Source: an uncultured Prevotellaceae bacterium
GTDB lineage: Bacteria; Bacteroidota; Bacteroidia; Bacteroidales; Bacteroidaceae
Reading direction: 5' to 3'
NCBI GenBank assembly: GCA_902763615.1
Contig: CACWSX010000003.1
Location: forward strand, 62,001-126,000
Length of the DNA: 64,000 nucleotides
The position numbers and the translations under genes were made by a program. Positions 9,901 through 19,318 of the stretch are shown here, one piece after another (positions within the stretch are counted from its first letter, which is position 1; every line of letters starts with the position of its first letter). The notes beneath the pieces were generated by a model. The model saw nothing but the letters and a program-made list of their open reading frames with translations. It searched no databases and was not told where the DNA came from.

Positions 9901-11812
9901 TGGGCGTCACAATCAGGCGACGGAATATTTCCGCGTCAACCCCCATCGTCTGAACCTGGGTACAATCGGTCTGAGTCTCAAAAACACTTTAGGGGAAGCG
10001 ATTCCGCTCACTGCCCTCAAACAGCCTCAACAGTCACTCCAACTTTGGGACGGGGAGATTGAATCATCGTTCAGGGCTGATGGCGAGATGGTCGAGGTCA
10101 CCACAGGCGTTCACCCTCAGAAGGACGCCCTTTTTGCCCGTGTCAAGAGCAACTTGTTGAAAGACCAGCGCGCCACGATTTCCCTGCGATTCTCCTACCC
10201 TACTGGCAAGCATGCCGATGATGCCAATGACTGGCGTAAGCCGGAAAAGCATCAGTCGGTCATCATCGCCCAAGACAACCATTCGGCTGTGATTGAGCGC
10301 GTCCTCGATGCCACCAAGTACTATGTACTGCTTTCTTGGTCAGGCAATGCCAGTCTACAAGAATGCGATCGCCATCATTTTGAGCTGACGACTACTGATG
10401 ATGAGCTCACCTTCTCGGCAGAGTATCAACCAGAGAATCCGGTTTCCTCTGGAAAGTCCGGTTCTCCCTTTGATTATGCCAGCTATCACAAAACTACCCA
10501 GCGCGCTTGGCATGATTTCTGGCAGTCAGGGGCGATGGTTGATTTTTCGCAATGTACTGACGCCAGGGCTCCAGAACTCGAGCGTCGTGTGATCCTGTCA
10601 CAATATCTCACCCAGATCAACTGCGCCAATAACATGCCCCCTCAGGAGACAGGTCTCACCTATAACTCCTGGTTTGGTCGTCCTCACCTTGAGATGGCTT
10701 GGTGGCATATGGTCGACTTCGCCTTGTGGAATCATCCTGAAACGATCCAGCAGATATTAGAATGGTATAACAACACCGCCTATCCTATGGCCCGGAAGAT
10801 TGCCGAGCGTCAGGGGTTCAAGGGCGTGCGTTGGATGAAAATGACAGATCCCTGGGCTGGTGAGGCACCCTCGAATACCGGTTCTTTCCTTATCTGGCAA
10901 CAGCCCCATTATATCTATCTGGCTGAAGAGATGTATCGTGCGAACCCTTCGCCAGAAACCTTGCAGAAATATGGTGAACAGGTGGAAGCCACTGCCGAGT
11001 TCATGGCCGATTTCGTCAGTTATGACGCAAAGCAGCAGTTCTATCTGAAAGGTGCCACCGCCATGCAAGAGTGCATGACGAAAGACATATCCTTCAACCA
11101 GCCTTTCGAACTCGCTTACTGGCAATATGGTCTCTCTGTCGCCAACCAATGGCGGGAGCGTCAGGGGAAAGGCCGTCATGCCCAGTGGGACGAGATCATT
11201 ACAAGGCTTTCCAAACTTCCTGAGGTACAGGGCATTTATACCGCTGGTCAACCATCGGGAAAGACCGATCATCTGGAAAGTTTTGATCCTTTCGATACCG
11301 TCGATCTGAATGGCAACGTCCAATCATCCGACAAGACGATGGTGAGCACCAGTCGTCAATCAGAGACTTTTGCCGACAAGATCCGTAACGACCACCCTGC
11401 TGTATTAGGAGCCTGTGGTATGCTGCCCAGCGCCCACACGCCTTATACATTGTTATATAATAAGGAGCAAATGAAGCAGACTCTCGACTGGGTAATGAAG
11501 CATTGGAACTGGCAGACCACCTGGGGCTGGGACTACGGTATGATTGCCATGTGTGCTGCTCGTTTGGGTGATCCTGAAACCGCCCTGAAGGCTCTGCTCA
11601 TCGACACCCAGAAGAACACTTATCTGAAGAATGGCCATAATTTCCAGACTTCCGACCGGCTGCGTATCTATCTGCCCGGCAATGGTGCTTTATTGACCGC
11701 CATCGCCATGATGTGTGCCGGTTGGGATGGTTGTCAGGACCCCCTCAATCCGGGCTTCCCCAAAGACGGCACTTGGAATGTCCGATGGGAAGGCCTGCAG
11801 CGCATGCAATAA
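6971..11812 (+). CDS. secreted GH28-GH105-(alpha/alpha)6 three-module pectinase
   Basis: A 1613-residue secreted enzyme. Residues 1-22 are a signal peptide ending AHAQ. A GH28 polygalacturonase/rhamnogalacturonase beta-helix (about 45-475) has every catalytic motif: NGDGCD 266-271, GDD 288-290, GHG 322-324, RIK 356-358. A GH105 unsaturated galacturonyl hydrolase (about 505-875) has the WLDG aspartate D614 and HCWGRAQGW 684-692. The last 720 residues (about 888-1613) start with a beta-sandwich-like VGNGHFA region and run into a helical (alpha/alpha)6-type domain (NSWFGRPHLEMAWWH; TTWGWDYGMIAM). That module resembles six-hairpin glycosidases (GH65/78/95 type), but I cannot assign a family. Inference: one chain cleaves the backbone, removes the unsaturated end residue and attacks a third linkage. 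First gene of the locus, with its own regulated promoter. Confidence 0.85.
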   Translation: MMRKIFQVLMFCLLMPAIAHAQNWDQAQYKQIEQSIREPQFADKVYLITKYGAKTDATAAQNQKAIQKAIDQCSKKGGGKVVIPAGCKFLTAAIQLKSGVNLEVQEGAVLEFAFEPELYPIVETSWEGLECFNLSPCVYAFKAKDIAITGKGTIDGGGSRETWWPWVGNARFGYKEGPAQNKGARARLLKNGEDGIPMYNEKGERSPERVFGPQDGLRPQLVNFNKCEGILLEDITLLRSPFWVIHPLHSTDITVRRVKMINDGPNGDGCDPECCNRVLIEDCYFNTGDDCIAIKSGRNRDGRERNMPSQNIIIRNCEMKNGHGGVVIGSEISGGCKNVYAHDCVMDSPELERVLRIKTNSCRGGIIENINMKDVKVGVCKESVLKINLDYEHNEVCCRGNYPTVRNVYMENVTSEKSKYGVQIIGLEEDTYVYDIFVKNCKFNGVQSGNFSSGKTRNVKFEDLFVNGSLALTEMPYKHYSEWLTYSEMKRVPKSYLLDFSTKPKWSYVMGIELEGMLDTYLTYGGEDIRKYCQEYTDTMINAKGDIRGYNILDYNLDNIRTGHFVTRMYNLYPEKKNLIAIQTMMKQLKEQPRTKVDKVFWHKAIYAYQVWLDGIFMGLPFRCLTASTQLKPKESVKIYDDAVNQLKITYDRTLDPKTGLNRHAYDETRNTFWADKETGLSQHCWGRAQGWYSMALIEVLDALPEDYARRQEVIDLLQKDLDAIIKWQDKKTGTWYQVMDAPERAGNYLESTATSMFAYVLLKAYNKGYLGTKYRDAGIKAYKGIINHMIRVNGDKTISLTNCCSVAGLGPAATPEVISAMKKINPKGSVNENKRRDGGYQYYLSEPIRDNDAKGIGPFIWASLEMEKLGYNTENTTAAIDRQAVVNRHTPLITEADPLASLSVGNGHFATTVDITGLQSYPFDYGAGVPLNAMSDWGWHQFENTNHLQPSESEKSYDFGHGHPEVYAVEYKKNEDGRHNQATEYFRVNPHRLNLGTIGLSLKNTLGEAIPLTALKQPQQSLQLWDGEIESSFRADGEMVEVTTGVHPQKDALFARVKSNLLKDQRATISLRFSYPTGKHADDANDWRKPEKHQSVIIAQDNHSAVIERVLDATKYYVLLSWSGNASLQECDRHHFELTTTDDELTFSAEYQPENPVSSGKSGSPFDYASYHKTTQRAWHDFWQSGAMVDFSQCTDARAPELERRVILSQYLTQINCANNMPPQETGLTYNSWFGRPHLEMAWWHMVDFALWNHPETIQQILEWYNNTAYPMARKIAERQGFKGVRWMKMTDPWAGEAPSNTGSFLIWQQPHYIYLAEEMYRANPSPETLQKYGEQVEATAEFMADFVSYDAKQQFYLKGATAMQECMTKDISFNQPFELAYWQYGLSVANQWRERQGKGRHAQWDEIITRLSKLPEVQGIYTAGQPSGKTDHLESFDPFDTVDLNGNVQSSDKTMVSTSRQSETFADKIRNDHPAVLGACGMLPSAHTPYTLLYNKEQMKQTLDWVMKHWNWQTTWGWDYGMIAMCAARLGDPETALKALLIDTQKNTYLKNGHNFQTSDRLRIYLPGNGALLTAIAMMCAGWDGCQDPLNPGFPKDGTWNVRWEGLQRMQ

Positions 11813-11814
11813 AA

Positions 11815-11881
11815 CGCAAACGTTTACGCATGATTATTCGAGGCTAAGTCGCGTCATTATCTCTTTTATTTCGTATCTTTG
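11815..11881 (+). promoter_or_regulatory. pectin-regulon palindrome (site 2) and -7 box
   Basis: CGCAAACGTTTACG at 11815-11828 is a near-perfect palindrome that starts 3 nt after the stop of the preceding gene. TATCTTTG is at 11874-11881, 45 nt further on. No TTTG at the -33 position. Drives the first susC/susD pair. Confidence 0.65.
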
Positions 11882-11948
11882 CGCCTAATTAAAATCAATG
11901 AGTCAATTAACTAATTATTATATATTTGTATCATTAAAACTAACGTGT

Positions 11949-14900
11949 ATGAACTTACAAATCAAAAGAGCCGCAATGGCTTTGCTTTTGTCAGTGATGT
12001 GCTTTGCTGCCTATGCCCAGAAATCTGTGAAGGGTACGGTCAAGGATGCTTCAGGCGAACCACTGATCGGAGTTAGTATCGTCTATGGCAATGGTCAAGG
12101 TACTGTGACCGATTTCGACGGAAACTTCACCGTCAGTGTTCCGGACAATACAACGCTGAAGATCTCCTATGTTGGCTACAAGCCACAAACGGTCAATGTG
12201 GCTGGTAAATCACAGTTTGACATTATCCTCGAAGAGGACAACACTACGCTAGAAGACGTGGTTGTGATTGGTTATGGAACCATGAAACGCAAGGACCTGA
12301 CCGGTGCCGTAGCATCAGTCTCTGGTGACAAACTCGCCGCCAATCCCGTTTCGAACGTCGCTGAGGCCCTGCAGGGTCAGTTGCCCGGTGTGAACGTCAT
12401 CTCTCAGGACGGTCGTCCCGGAGCCACCATGTCTATCCGCGTTCGTGGTGGTGGTTCTATCACACAGAGCAATGAACCGCTCTATGTGGTCGACGGTGTC
12501 CAGGTATCTTCTATCGACGATATCCCTGCCGACAACATTGAGAGCATCGATGTGCTGAAGGATGCTGCCTCTACCGCTATCTATGGAGCCCGTGGTGCGA
12601 ATGGTGTTATTCTTATCACCACCAAGGGAGCCAAGGAAGGTACGCCGTCTGTGAAATACAACATGTACTATCAGATTCGCAAGAATCCTGAGAACCTCGA
12701 AATCTGGGATGCCTACAGTCATGTGCTCCACCAGTGGAGCTATGCCACTGCCCTCGGTACGACCTATGCCGACAATGTTGCCAAGTTCTATGGTCTCGGC
12801 AGTGCTTATGGCAACCATATCGCAGAATACAAGAACCAAAGTGCCCACAACTGGATGGACGATGTGATGCAGACAGGTCACTCCTGGAACCACGATGTGT
12901 CGGTGAGCGGTGGTACCCAGCACACCAAGTACTATGCCACCCTGAACTACAGCGACGAAGAGGGCATCCTGATCAATTCCGGTTTCCGTCGCTGGAACGG
13001 CAACTTCAAACTCGCTCAGGATATCACCAAGAACTTGAAGTGGGATATGGACCTGCGCTATACTGAGATGCGTTTCAAGGGCAGTCAATATGGCTATGCC
13101 ACACAGGCCTACACCTTCAACCCCATCGACCATCCCCTGGGTTCGGGCGTAGCCGGCGACCTTGGTATGGGTAGTGCCAATGCCGAGGCCGACTACAACC
13201 CTGTGGCCATCCTCAACGACTATGAGAATATCAACAACCGCTATCGCATCGGTGTGAACAATGCCCTCACCTGGCAGATCATCCCCGGTCTGGTGGGTAA
13301 GACCGAACTCTACCTGAGCCGCAACTGGAGCAAGCGTCAGCGTTGGGATGGAGGTAAGACCAACGGTCAGAGTTACAACTACGCCAGTCTGAGTAATGGC
13401 GACGGCTACAACACCCGTTGGGACACCACGTTGAGTTACGACGTGGCTGGTCTGGGCGAAAAACATAAACTGAACATCATGCTCGGTAATGAAATCCTCG
13501 GCAGCAAGTCGAATAACAGCCAGATCATCGGCACCGGTTATCCCGCAGAGTGGGATATGGACTATGTCTTCGCAAATATCGCCATGTCGAGCAATAGCGT
13601 TCCCGGCGATGCTGTCAGCAGCAGCGTAGGCACGCCTGCCCATACCGTTTCTTGGTTTGGTCGTGCCAACTACAACTTCATGGACCGCTATCTCCTTACG
13701 GCTACCCTGCGTGCCGACGGTTCTTCCAAGTTCCGTGGCGACAACAAGTGGGGTTACTTCCCTGCAGCTGCTGCTGCCTGGCGTATCTCCGACGAACCGT
13801 TTATGGAAGGAGCCCGTGAGTGGCTCGACAACTTGAAGTTCCGTATCTCTTACGGTACCTCTGGTAATGACGGCATCGATGCCGGTCTGTTCGATACGCT
13901 CTGGAAGACGGGTACAGCCACTATCAATGGCGAGACGGTCACCACCTACGTTCCTGCCGACTGTCTGGGTAATCCCGACCTGAAGTGGGAGACGACCATC
14001 TCACGTAATATCGGTTTCGACTTCGGTTTCTGGAATGGTAAGTTGCGTGGTACCCTCGACTTCTACTGGAACACCACCAAGGATGTCCTGATGCGTGTGC
14101 CTTGCGATGCCACCACTGGTTTCAGTTATCAGTACCAGAATGTCGGTCAGACCTCCAACAAGGGTATCGAACTCACCCTAAATTATGAAATTGTCCGTTC
14201 CAAGGATTTCAACTTGAGCTTCGGTGCTACCGTCAACCACAACAAGAACAATGTCGATGAGCTGATGGAAGGAGTAACCGCCAGTGCCCACACCAATTGG
14301 GGCTCTACCATGCGTGTACCTTACTACGACTACCTTGTGAAGGTCGATGAGCCCGTCGGTCTGATCCAGGGTTTGAAGAGTGCAGGCATCTATACGGTCG
14401 ACGACTTCAACGTGGTGGATGGCGTATGGACGCTGAAGCCTGGCATCCCCGACTACACCGCTACGAGTTATGCTGGCGGCGATGCCTATAAACTGGCTGA
14501 GGGTCAGAAGGCCTTCCCGGGTATGGCCAAGTTTGAGGATCTCGATGGTGATGAAGAGATCACCACGAAGGATGTCGACATTATCGGCCACACACAGCCC
14601 GACCTCACTGGTGGTTTCAACTTCAACGGTAGTTATAAGGGACTTGACTTCGCCGCCAATTTCACCTACCAGATTGGTGGTGAGGTGTATAATGCCAATG
14701 TGATGCATGCCATGATGGGAAATAAGGATACTGGTCTTGGTCAGGGTCGTCTGGCCGACGTGGCCGACTGCTGGCGCATGTACGATGTCGATGCTAGTGG
14801 CCAGCTTTACGCTGTGACCGATCCTGCCGCTCTGGCTGCCCTGAATGCCGGTGCCAAGTATGCCCTGCCCTATTCTGAATATGGCATCGCCAGTTCGCAG

Positions 14901-15176
14901 TTCATCGAGGATGCTTCTTACTTGCGTCTGCAGACCCTCACCATTGGCTACACCCTGCCAAAGGTGATCACCAAGAAGGTGGGTGTCAACCGTTTCCGCA
15001 TCTATGCTACAGCCGGCAACCTCTTCTGTCTGAAGAAATACAGCGGACTCGATCCCGACGTGAACGTCAGTCCTTCTGCCGATAGTTCCTACAGTGGATT
15101 CCCAACACCCAACTACGACTTCCGTTCCTATCCGAAGTCACGTACGTTTACTTTCGGTCTCAACGTCACATTTTAA
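11949..15176 (+). CDS. susC: SusC-like TonB-dependent outer-membrane transporter 1
   Basis: Imports oligosaccharides across the outer membrane with the SusD lid encoded next to it. From ATG 11949 the protein has 1075 residues: signal peptide ending AAYAQ (about 1-24), a CarboxypepD-regulatory-like domain (about 26-105: VKGTVKDASG, GVSIVYG), a plug domain with VVVIGYGTMKRKDLTGAV and VVDGVQVSSIDDIP, then a beta-barrel ending in NVTF with a terminal Phe. A start at 11898 would add 17 residues without signal character, so 11949 is preferred. The adjacent susD is broken by a stop codon, so this transporter may lack its lid. Substrate inferred from context: pectin fragments. Confidence 0.9.
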   Translation: MNLQIKRAAMALLLSVMCFAAYAQKSVKGTVKDASGEPLIGVSIVYGNGQGTVTDFDGNFTVSVPDNTTLKISYVGYKPQTVNVAGKSQFDIILEEDNTTLEDVVVIGYGTMKRKDLTGAVASVSGDKLAANPVSNVAEALQGQLPGVNVISQDGRPGATMSIRVRGGGSITQSNEPLYVVDGVQVSSIDDIPADNIESIDVLKDAASTAIYGARGANGVILITTKGAKEGTPSVKYNMYYQIRKNPENLEIWDAYSHVLHQWSYATALGTTYADNVAKFYGLGSAYGNHIAEYKNQSAHNWMDDVMQTGHSWNHDVSVSGGTQHTKYYATLNYSDEEGILINSGFRRWNGNFKLAQDITKNLKWDMDLRYTEMRFKGSQYGYATQAYTFNPIDHPLGSGVAGDLGMGSANAEADYNPVAILNDYENINNRYRIGVNNALTWQIIPGLVGKTELYLSRNWSKRQRWDGGKTNGQSYNYASLSNGDGYNTRWDTTLSYDVAGLGEKHKLNIMLGNEILGSKSNNSQIIGTGYPAEWDMDYVFANIAMSSNSVPGDAVSSSVGTPAHTVSWFGRANYNFMDRYLLTATLRADGSSKFRGDNKWGYFPAAAAAWRISDEPFMEGAREWLDNLKFRISYGTSGNDGIDAGLFDTLWKTGTATINGETVTTYVPADCLGNPDLKWETTISRNIGFDFGFWNGKLRGTLDFYWNTTKDVLMRVPCDATTGFSYQYQNVGQTSNKGIELTLNYEIVRSKDFNLSFGATVNHNKNNVDELMEGVTASAHTNWGSTMRVPYYDYLVKVDEPVGLIQGLKSAGIYTVDDFNVVDGVWTLKPGIPDYTATSYAGGDAYKLAEGQKAFPGMAKFEDLDGDEEITTKDVDIIGHTQPDLTGGFNFNGSYKGLDFAANFTYQIGGEVYNANVMHAMMGNKDTGLGQGRLADVADCWRMYDVDASGQLYAVTDPAALAALNAGAKYALPYSEYGIASSQFIEDASYLRLQTLTIGYTLPKVITKKVGVNRFRIYATAGNLFCLKKYSGLDPDVNVSPSADSSYSGFPTPNYDFRSYPKSRTFTFGLNVTF

Positions 15177-15203
15177 TTAAGAATCAAGTATTAAGAATTA
15201 AGA
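15176..15203 (+). repeat. heptamer array between susC and susD 1
   Basis: Four 7-nt units, ATTAAGA, ATCAAGT, ATTAAGA, ATTAAGA, run from the susC stop codon almost to the susD start. Part of the window-wide heptamer family. Confidence 0.7.
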
Positions 15204-15206
15204 GTT

Positions 15207-17303
15207 ATGATTACCAATTATATCAATAAGGTGCCTGCAAGTATATTCTACTTACTCCTTCCCTCCTTACTCCTCCTCTCCTCATCATGCAGTGACTATC
15301 TCGAAACCAGTTCGAAGTCGAATGCTGACGGCGACTTCGTATTCTCTAACATGACCACCGCACGTGCCGCTATGGATGGTGCTTACAGTGAGTGGCATGG
15401 TGCCATCAGTTCACAGATTTTCGGCGACGGTCTGTTCTACGCTCTCGACGTGGCTGGTTCCGACATCATGCGTCACCCGGAGAAGTACTCCGCACAGCCC
15501 CTGCGCCATGTTCCCGAAAGTTTCTATACCAATGGTACTGCCTGTGCCGACTACGATGCCGTGGGTTATGGTAAGGAAGCGCCCAACAGCCCCTACAGCG
15601 TATTGTTTGCCGTGATTGGCAAGGCCAATGCCGTGGCATCTGCCATCGAGGCCAAGAGCAATTTCGAAGAGATGATGGCAGGCGGTAAGGCCACCGACCT
15701 GAGCCAGCTCTATGGTGAGGCTATCGCCATGCGTGCCACCTGCTACCGCGAGCTCATCAAGTACTATGGCGACGTGCCTTATCAGAGTCAGATGGGCGCT
15801 GCCGCCGGCGGTCTTTCTCCCCGCGACTCCATCTATGATGTCATCATCGCCGACCTGAAGAAGGTAGAGCCCCTGATGAATCCTGTAGGCAAGGATAAGC
15901 GTTTCTTCTCACAGACCTACGTCGATGCGCTCATCGGACGTCTGGCTCTAGAGGCAGGAGGCTATCAGACCCGTCGTTGAGACATCAACTACAAGGACGG
16001 CATCGGCAATCCTCTGACCTTCGAGACCAAAGGCTCCCAGAACAATGGTGCCAGTTACGGCCGCCGCAGTGACTGGAAGAACCTCTACACCACTGCCAAG
16101 GAATATTTCCAGAAGGCCATCGAGCATCAGGGCACGGCCAAACTCTCTCCCAACTATTACGACTTCTTCGTACAACTACATGGCGACGATGCCAGTTATG
16201 CCGACGAGAGCATCTACGAGGAGCCGTTCCAGCAGGGTGCCAGCGGCAACGACCCCCGTCCCTACTCGCTCGGACGTCCTTCTGCCGGTGGTAGTTCCAA
16301 CAACTACCCCTGCAAGAACTATGGCCAAGGCCGTATCAATCCCGCATTCTACTATGGTATGTTCGACCCAAAGGATACCCGTCGCGACTTGAGTTGCACG
16401 GTAACTGGTAGCGATGGTAAGGCAGGTACCGAGAAACTCATTCCCTTCACGCCAGGTTCACAGGCCAATGGTGGCGGTATCGCATGCAACAAGTTTGACG
16501 AGAACCGTCAGACCACTACCTGGACCAAGAACCAGCGCCGTTCGGGCATCAATGCACCTTATATGCGTATGTCAGAGGTCTACCTCGGACTGGCAGAGGC
16601 CGCTGCAGGTTTGAATGACGATGCCACCGCTAAGCAATATCTGAAAGCCATCCACGACCGTGCCTTCGGCAGCAACAGTAATGTCGATGCCTATATTGCA
16701 AGCAAGGGTTCTCTGACCGAGGCCATCATCGATGAGCGTGGCTTTGAGTTCGCCGGCGAGGGCGACCGCCGCTGGACCCTCATCCGCTCTGGCTTTATCG
16801 CCGAGAAGATCAAAGCTGTGAAGGACCTGACCCGGAAGATGCTCGATGGTCTGAAGAACGATGGTTTCTACACCTTCGAAAATGGCAACACCATCTCTGC
16901 CAACATCTGGACGAAGCTGGTCGATGCGAAGGCCACCTACGGCAAGCGCCTTACCGAGCAGACACCTGCCGGCAGCGAGAATGATCCCGTATTGGCTCCC
17001 GGATGGCGTGGTGTGAACAACGACTGGACCAATTACGGTCTCGACTACAAGGGCAACAGCAATACCAATCTGGCTATCCAGGGTTTGTTCACCAAACTGA
17101 GCGATGCCGAGATTGCCGCTCTCGAGGCCGACGGCTATAAGAAGACGGCATGGGGCAGTGTGTTGGTTGAGCAAGACGACGAGTACTACAAGTACCTCTT
17201 CTTCGAGTACGACTACGACAAGGCGCCCATCTACCTCTTCCCGTTCTCTCCGAATACCCTGTCTACCGGTGGTTTCACCAATGGCTATGGTTTCAAGAAC
17301 TAA
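15207..17303 (+). pseudogene. susD: SusD-like glycan-binding lipoprotein 1, interrupted by TGA
   Basis: SusD proteins are surface lipoproteins that bind glycan and cap SusC. The frame encodes a 698-codon protein starting with a lipoprotein signal peptide (lipobox LSSSC, C28). Codon 258 is TGA (15978-15980), between GYQTRR and DINYKDG. The same frame continues as a well-conserved SusD C-terminal half (RMSEVYLGLAEAAAG, FAGEGDRRWTLIR) to TAA at 17301-17303. TGA serves as an ordinary stop in other genes here (ends at 21728, 40609, 59026), so recoding is unlikely. A nonsense mutation or a single-base sequence error fits best. The signal peptide is encoded by a heptamer array (15251-15285). Confidence 0.85.
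15251..15285 (+). repeat. pyrimidine heptamer array inside the susD 1 signal peptide
   Basis: Units CTTACTC, CTTCCCT, CCTTACT, CCTCCTC, TCCTCAT encode the hydrophobic core YLLLPSLLLLSSS of the lipoprotein signal. Similar arrays encode the signal peptides at 34620 and 40667. Confidence 0.65.
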
Positions 17304-17342
17304 ATGATTGGGGGCTGCGAAAAATCGCAGCCCCCAATCATT
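17303..17342. terminator. bidirectional terminator between susD 1 and the SGNH esterase
   Basis: An 18-bp perfect stem (17303-17320 with 17325-17342) with an AAAA loop overlaps both convergent stop codons. The G5/C5 core makes it very stable. There is only a short A/T stretch on each side, so efficiency in each direction is uncertain. Confidence 0.75.
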
Positions 17343-19173
17343 ATCTCAGAATCAGTTTGCGCGAGACGATGCTACCATCGTCAGCCCTTTCCACTTCGAT
17401 ATAGGGTCCGTGACGGTGTGCAGTCTGGCGGATACCACTCATCGTGTAGGTATCAACAGAGGCTACGGGGAGATGCTTGGCAAACAGCCTACCAATGTCA
17501 GTTGGTGTGCCACCCATACCTGCCGGAGGTGTAGCATTCGTCGTGATGCAGATCTTATCAATACATGCACCGTCTTCACGACCGCCGATAGTCAGCCGGT
17601 GCTGACCTGTAGAAAGGCTACTGTTATAGAGTTCCTTCCAATCCCACGAGTTTGTCTGCAGGCCATTAGCGATATAGTCATTCAAAGGTCCGTCAATACT
17701 AACAAAGTAACTGTCGTCGTCCCATGTCGGACACAACACTCGTGCATAAATATAATAGGTGCCGGCATTCTTGACCGTAAAATCGGCTTTAAGCATGCAC
17801 GCACTGTCTGTTGGAGCCGGAGTGGTCTGCTTCACTGTTTTCAGATACTTTCCGCCCGAGACTGAAGCATCCTCCACTAGTTGGAAGGCCGTGCCTACCG
17901 TATTGGTACGCATACCTTCTGCCTCAATCCATACAGCATCCTCATAGCCAGGATCTTCCTCGTCATCGGCAGCCAGAGGATCAGTCTTCGTAAACAAGTC
18001 TAGGTCGATGCAGCCACCCATGGTCTCATAACCTTTAGCATTCAGATGCAGCCAGTCGTTCTCAAACAGGAACTCCGACTGCATGGCTTCGGGATTCTGA
18101 GGATCGCGCACCGCTTCATCAAAATCGATTACCCCGTCGAGCATCTTCGTCGTGCGGATCCAGTTGTTCAGGGTGCTGCGACCCTTCTCATGATCGGCAG
18201 AATAATAACCGTTGCCTTTAAACGGCGTGATGGTGGCACCAAACACGTAAATGCCCTTCTGATGCGCCTCACGGATAATCTGCTTATACACATCCTTGAT
18301 ACGGTTGGCCGTCTGCACACCGTTCTGGGCACCACCCAAGTCGTTGACAGCCTCAAAGAGGATGATCCACTTCACGCCTTCCTGACCCAGCAAATCACGC
18401 TGATAACGGCTAGCACCCGTAGGGCCTAATCCGCCACCCAGCACACAGTTGCCGCCGATACCCATGTTCAGCACACCCACCTGCTTGGTCGGTTCATTAG
18501 CCAGCAGTCGGCGTGAAAGCACGTCAGCCCAACGGTTCTGCTGGTTGGTGGTCGATCCACGTCCGTCAGTAATCGAATTACCCAGGATAGCCACAGCCCC
18601 CGCCTTTTCAGGTGCCTCCACCTCTAAAGTCAGGATATTGTACCAATGGTCTGTTGTCACAGCACCGCTGAAATCAGTCGTATTACCACTCTTCAGATAC
18701 GATGTTGTTCTCGACCCCGGATGTCCACTCACGCTTGTCGACGATGCTGAACCGTAATGGATGGTAATAGCCACATTCTCTCGGGGTCCAATCTTAAAGT
18801 TGACGGGATCCGACACGGCTTTACCCTTTGCAGGCATCGTCACACCAGCCTTACCATCGAAGGTCAGACTGACAGTCGAGGTCTCGTCAATCTCCGCACT
18901 ACTACCGGAGGTTTTGGCCAATGCCAATTCTACGCCCTTAATCTCCGTAGCACCCGTACTGAACTCATTAGTCAGTTTCAGACGCACTTTCTCTCCCCCG
19001 ATTGACACCTGCACAATCTGGCGCAGCGAATTATTACCCAATCCTGGCGATGGAGGATTGTTATGCGGCTCTACCAATTGTGGAGCCGTACCCCATGTGC
19101 CTACCCAATGATTATCGGCACAAGCAATGCCTGCCATAAACATGCAGGCCAGAATCAATACTGTTCTTTTCAT
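17341..19173 (-). CDS. secreted SGNH-fold acetylesterase with CBM-like domain
   Basis: A likely carbohydrate (rhamnogalacturonan) acetylesterase. From ATG 19173 it has 610 residues: signal peptide (about 1-19, GIACA), an N-terminal beta-rich domain (about 22-185), an SGNH hydrolase core with the nucleophile S200 in AILGNSIT (GNS in place of GDS), NMGIGGN and FEAVNDLGG blocks, and the Asp-His pair in DWLHLNAKGY. A CBM35/CBM6-like beta-sandwich (VWIEAEGMR, GTYYIYARVLCP, RLTIGGRE) follows, then a tail TYTMSGIRQT...SRKLILR resembling the sorting tails of neighbouring secreted enzymes. The first in-frame ATG would add 41 residues without signal character and lie upstream of the predicted promoter, so 19173 is the start. 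The only - strand gene inside the + strand locus. Confidence 0.8.
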   Translation of the reverse strand: MKRTVLILACMFMAGIACADNHWVGTWGTAPQLVEPHNNPPSPGLGNNSLRQIVQVSIGGEKVRLKLTNEFSTGATEIKGVELALAKTSGSSAEIDETSTVSLTFDGKAGVTMPAKGKAVSDPVNFKIGPRENVAITIHYGSASSTSVSGHPGSRTTSYLKSGNTTDFSGAVTTDHWYNILTLEVEAPEKAGAVAILGNSITDGRGSTTNQQNRWADVLSRRLLANEPTKQVGVLNMGIGGNCVLGGGLGPTGASRYQRDLLGQEGVKWIILFEAVNDLGGAQNGVQTANRIKDVYKQIIREAHQKGIYVFGATITPFKGNGYYSADHEKGRSTLNNWIRTTKMLDGVIDFDEAVRDPQNPEAMQSEFLFENDWLHLNAKGYETMGGCIDLDLFTKTDPLAADDEEDPGYEDAVWIEAEGMRTNTVGTAFQLVEDASVSGGKYLKTVKQTTPAPTDSACMLKADFTVKNAGTYYIYARVLCPTWDDDSYFVSIDGPLNDYIANGLQTNSWDWKELYNSSLSTGQHRLTIGGREDGACIDKICITTNATPPAGMGGTPTDIGRLFAKHLPVASVDTYTMSGIRQTAHRHGPYIEVERADDGSIVSRKLILR

Positions 19174-19203
19174 TTTAATCATAAGTTTAATCCAATTTTT
19201 CTG

Positions 19204-19235
19204 CAAAATTACGCATTCCCTATCATTTTCGCAAA
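19204..19235 (-). promoter_or_regulatory. promoter of the SGNH esterase gene
   Basis: On the - strand, TTTG (19235-19232), exactly 20 nt, then TAATTTTG (19211-19204) matches the Bacteroidota consensus, about 31 nt before the ATG at 19173. Confidence 0.65.
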
Positions 19236-19318
19236 CATTTGGGGGCTCTTTTAGAGAAAAGTGAAGAATATGAAACAAATACAAACACTTTTGCAACCAA
19301 AGAAAAGCCCTCCTTTTT

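Noticed and set aside
12315-13643. 442-codon frame antisense to susC 1
   Set aside because: Mirrors the codon pattern of susC; composition is unlike a real protein (rich in V, G, H, I), no homology recognised.
15978-15980. TGA read as a sense codon (genetic code change)
   Set aside because: TGA ends other genes in the window (21728, 40609, 59026 and - strand ATGA overlaps), and readthrough there would give no conserved protein.
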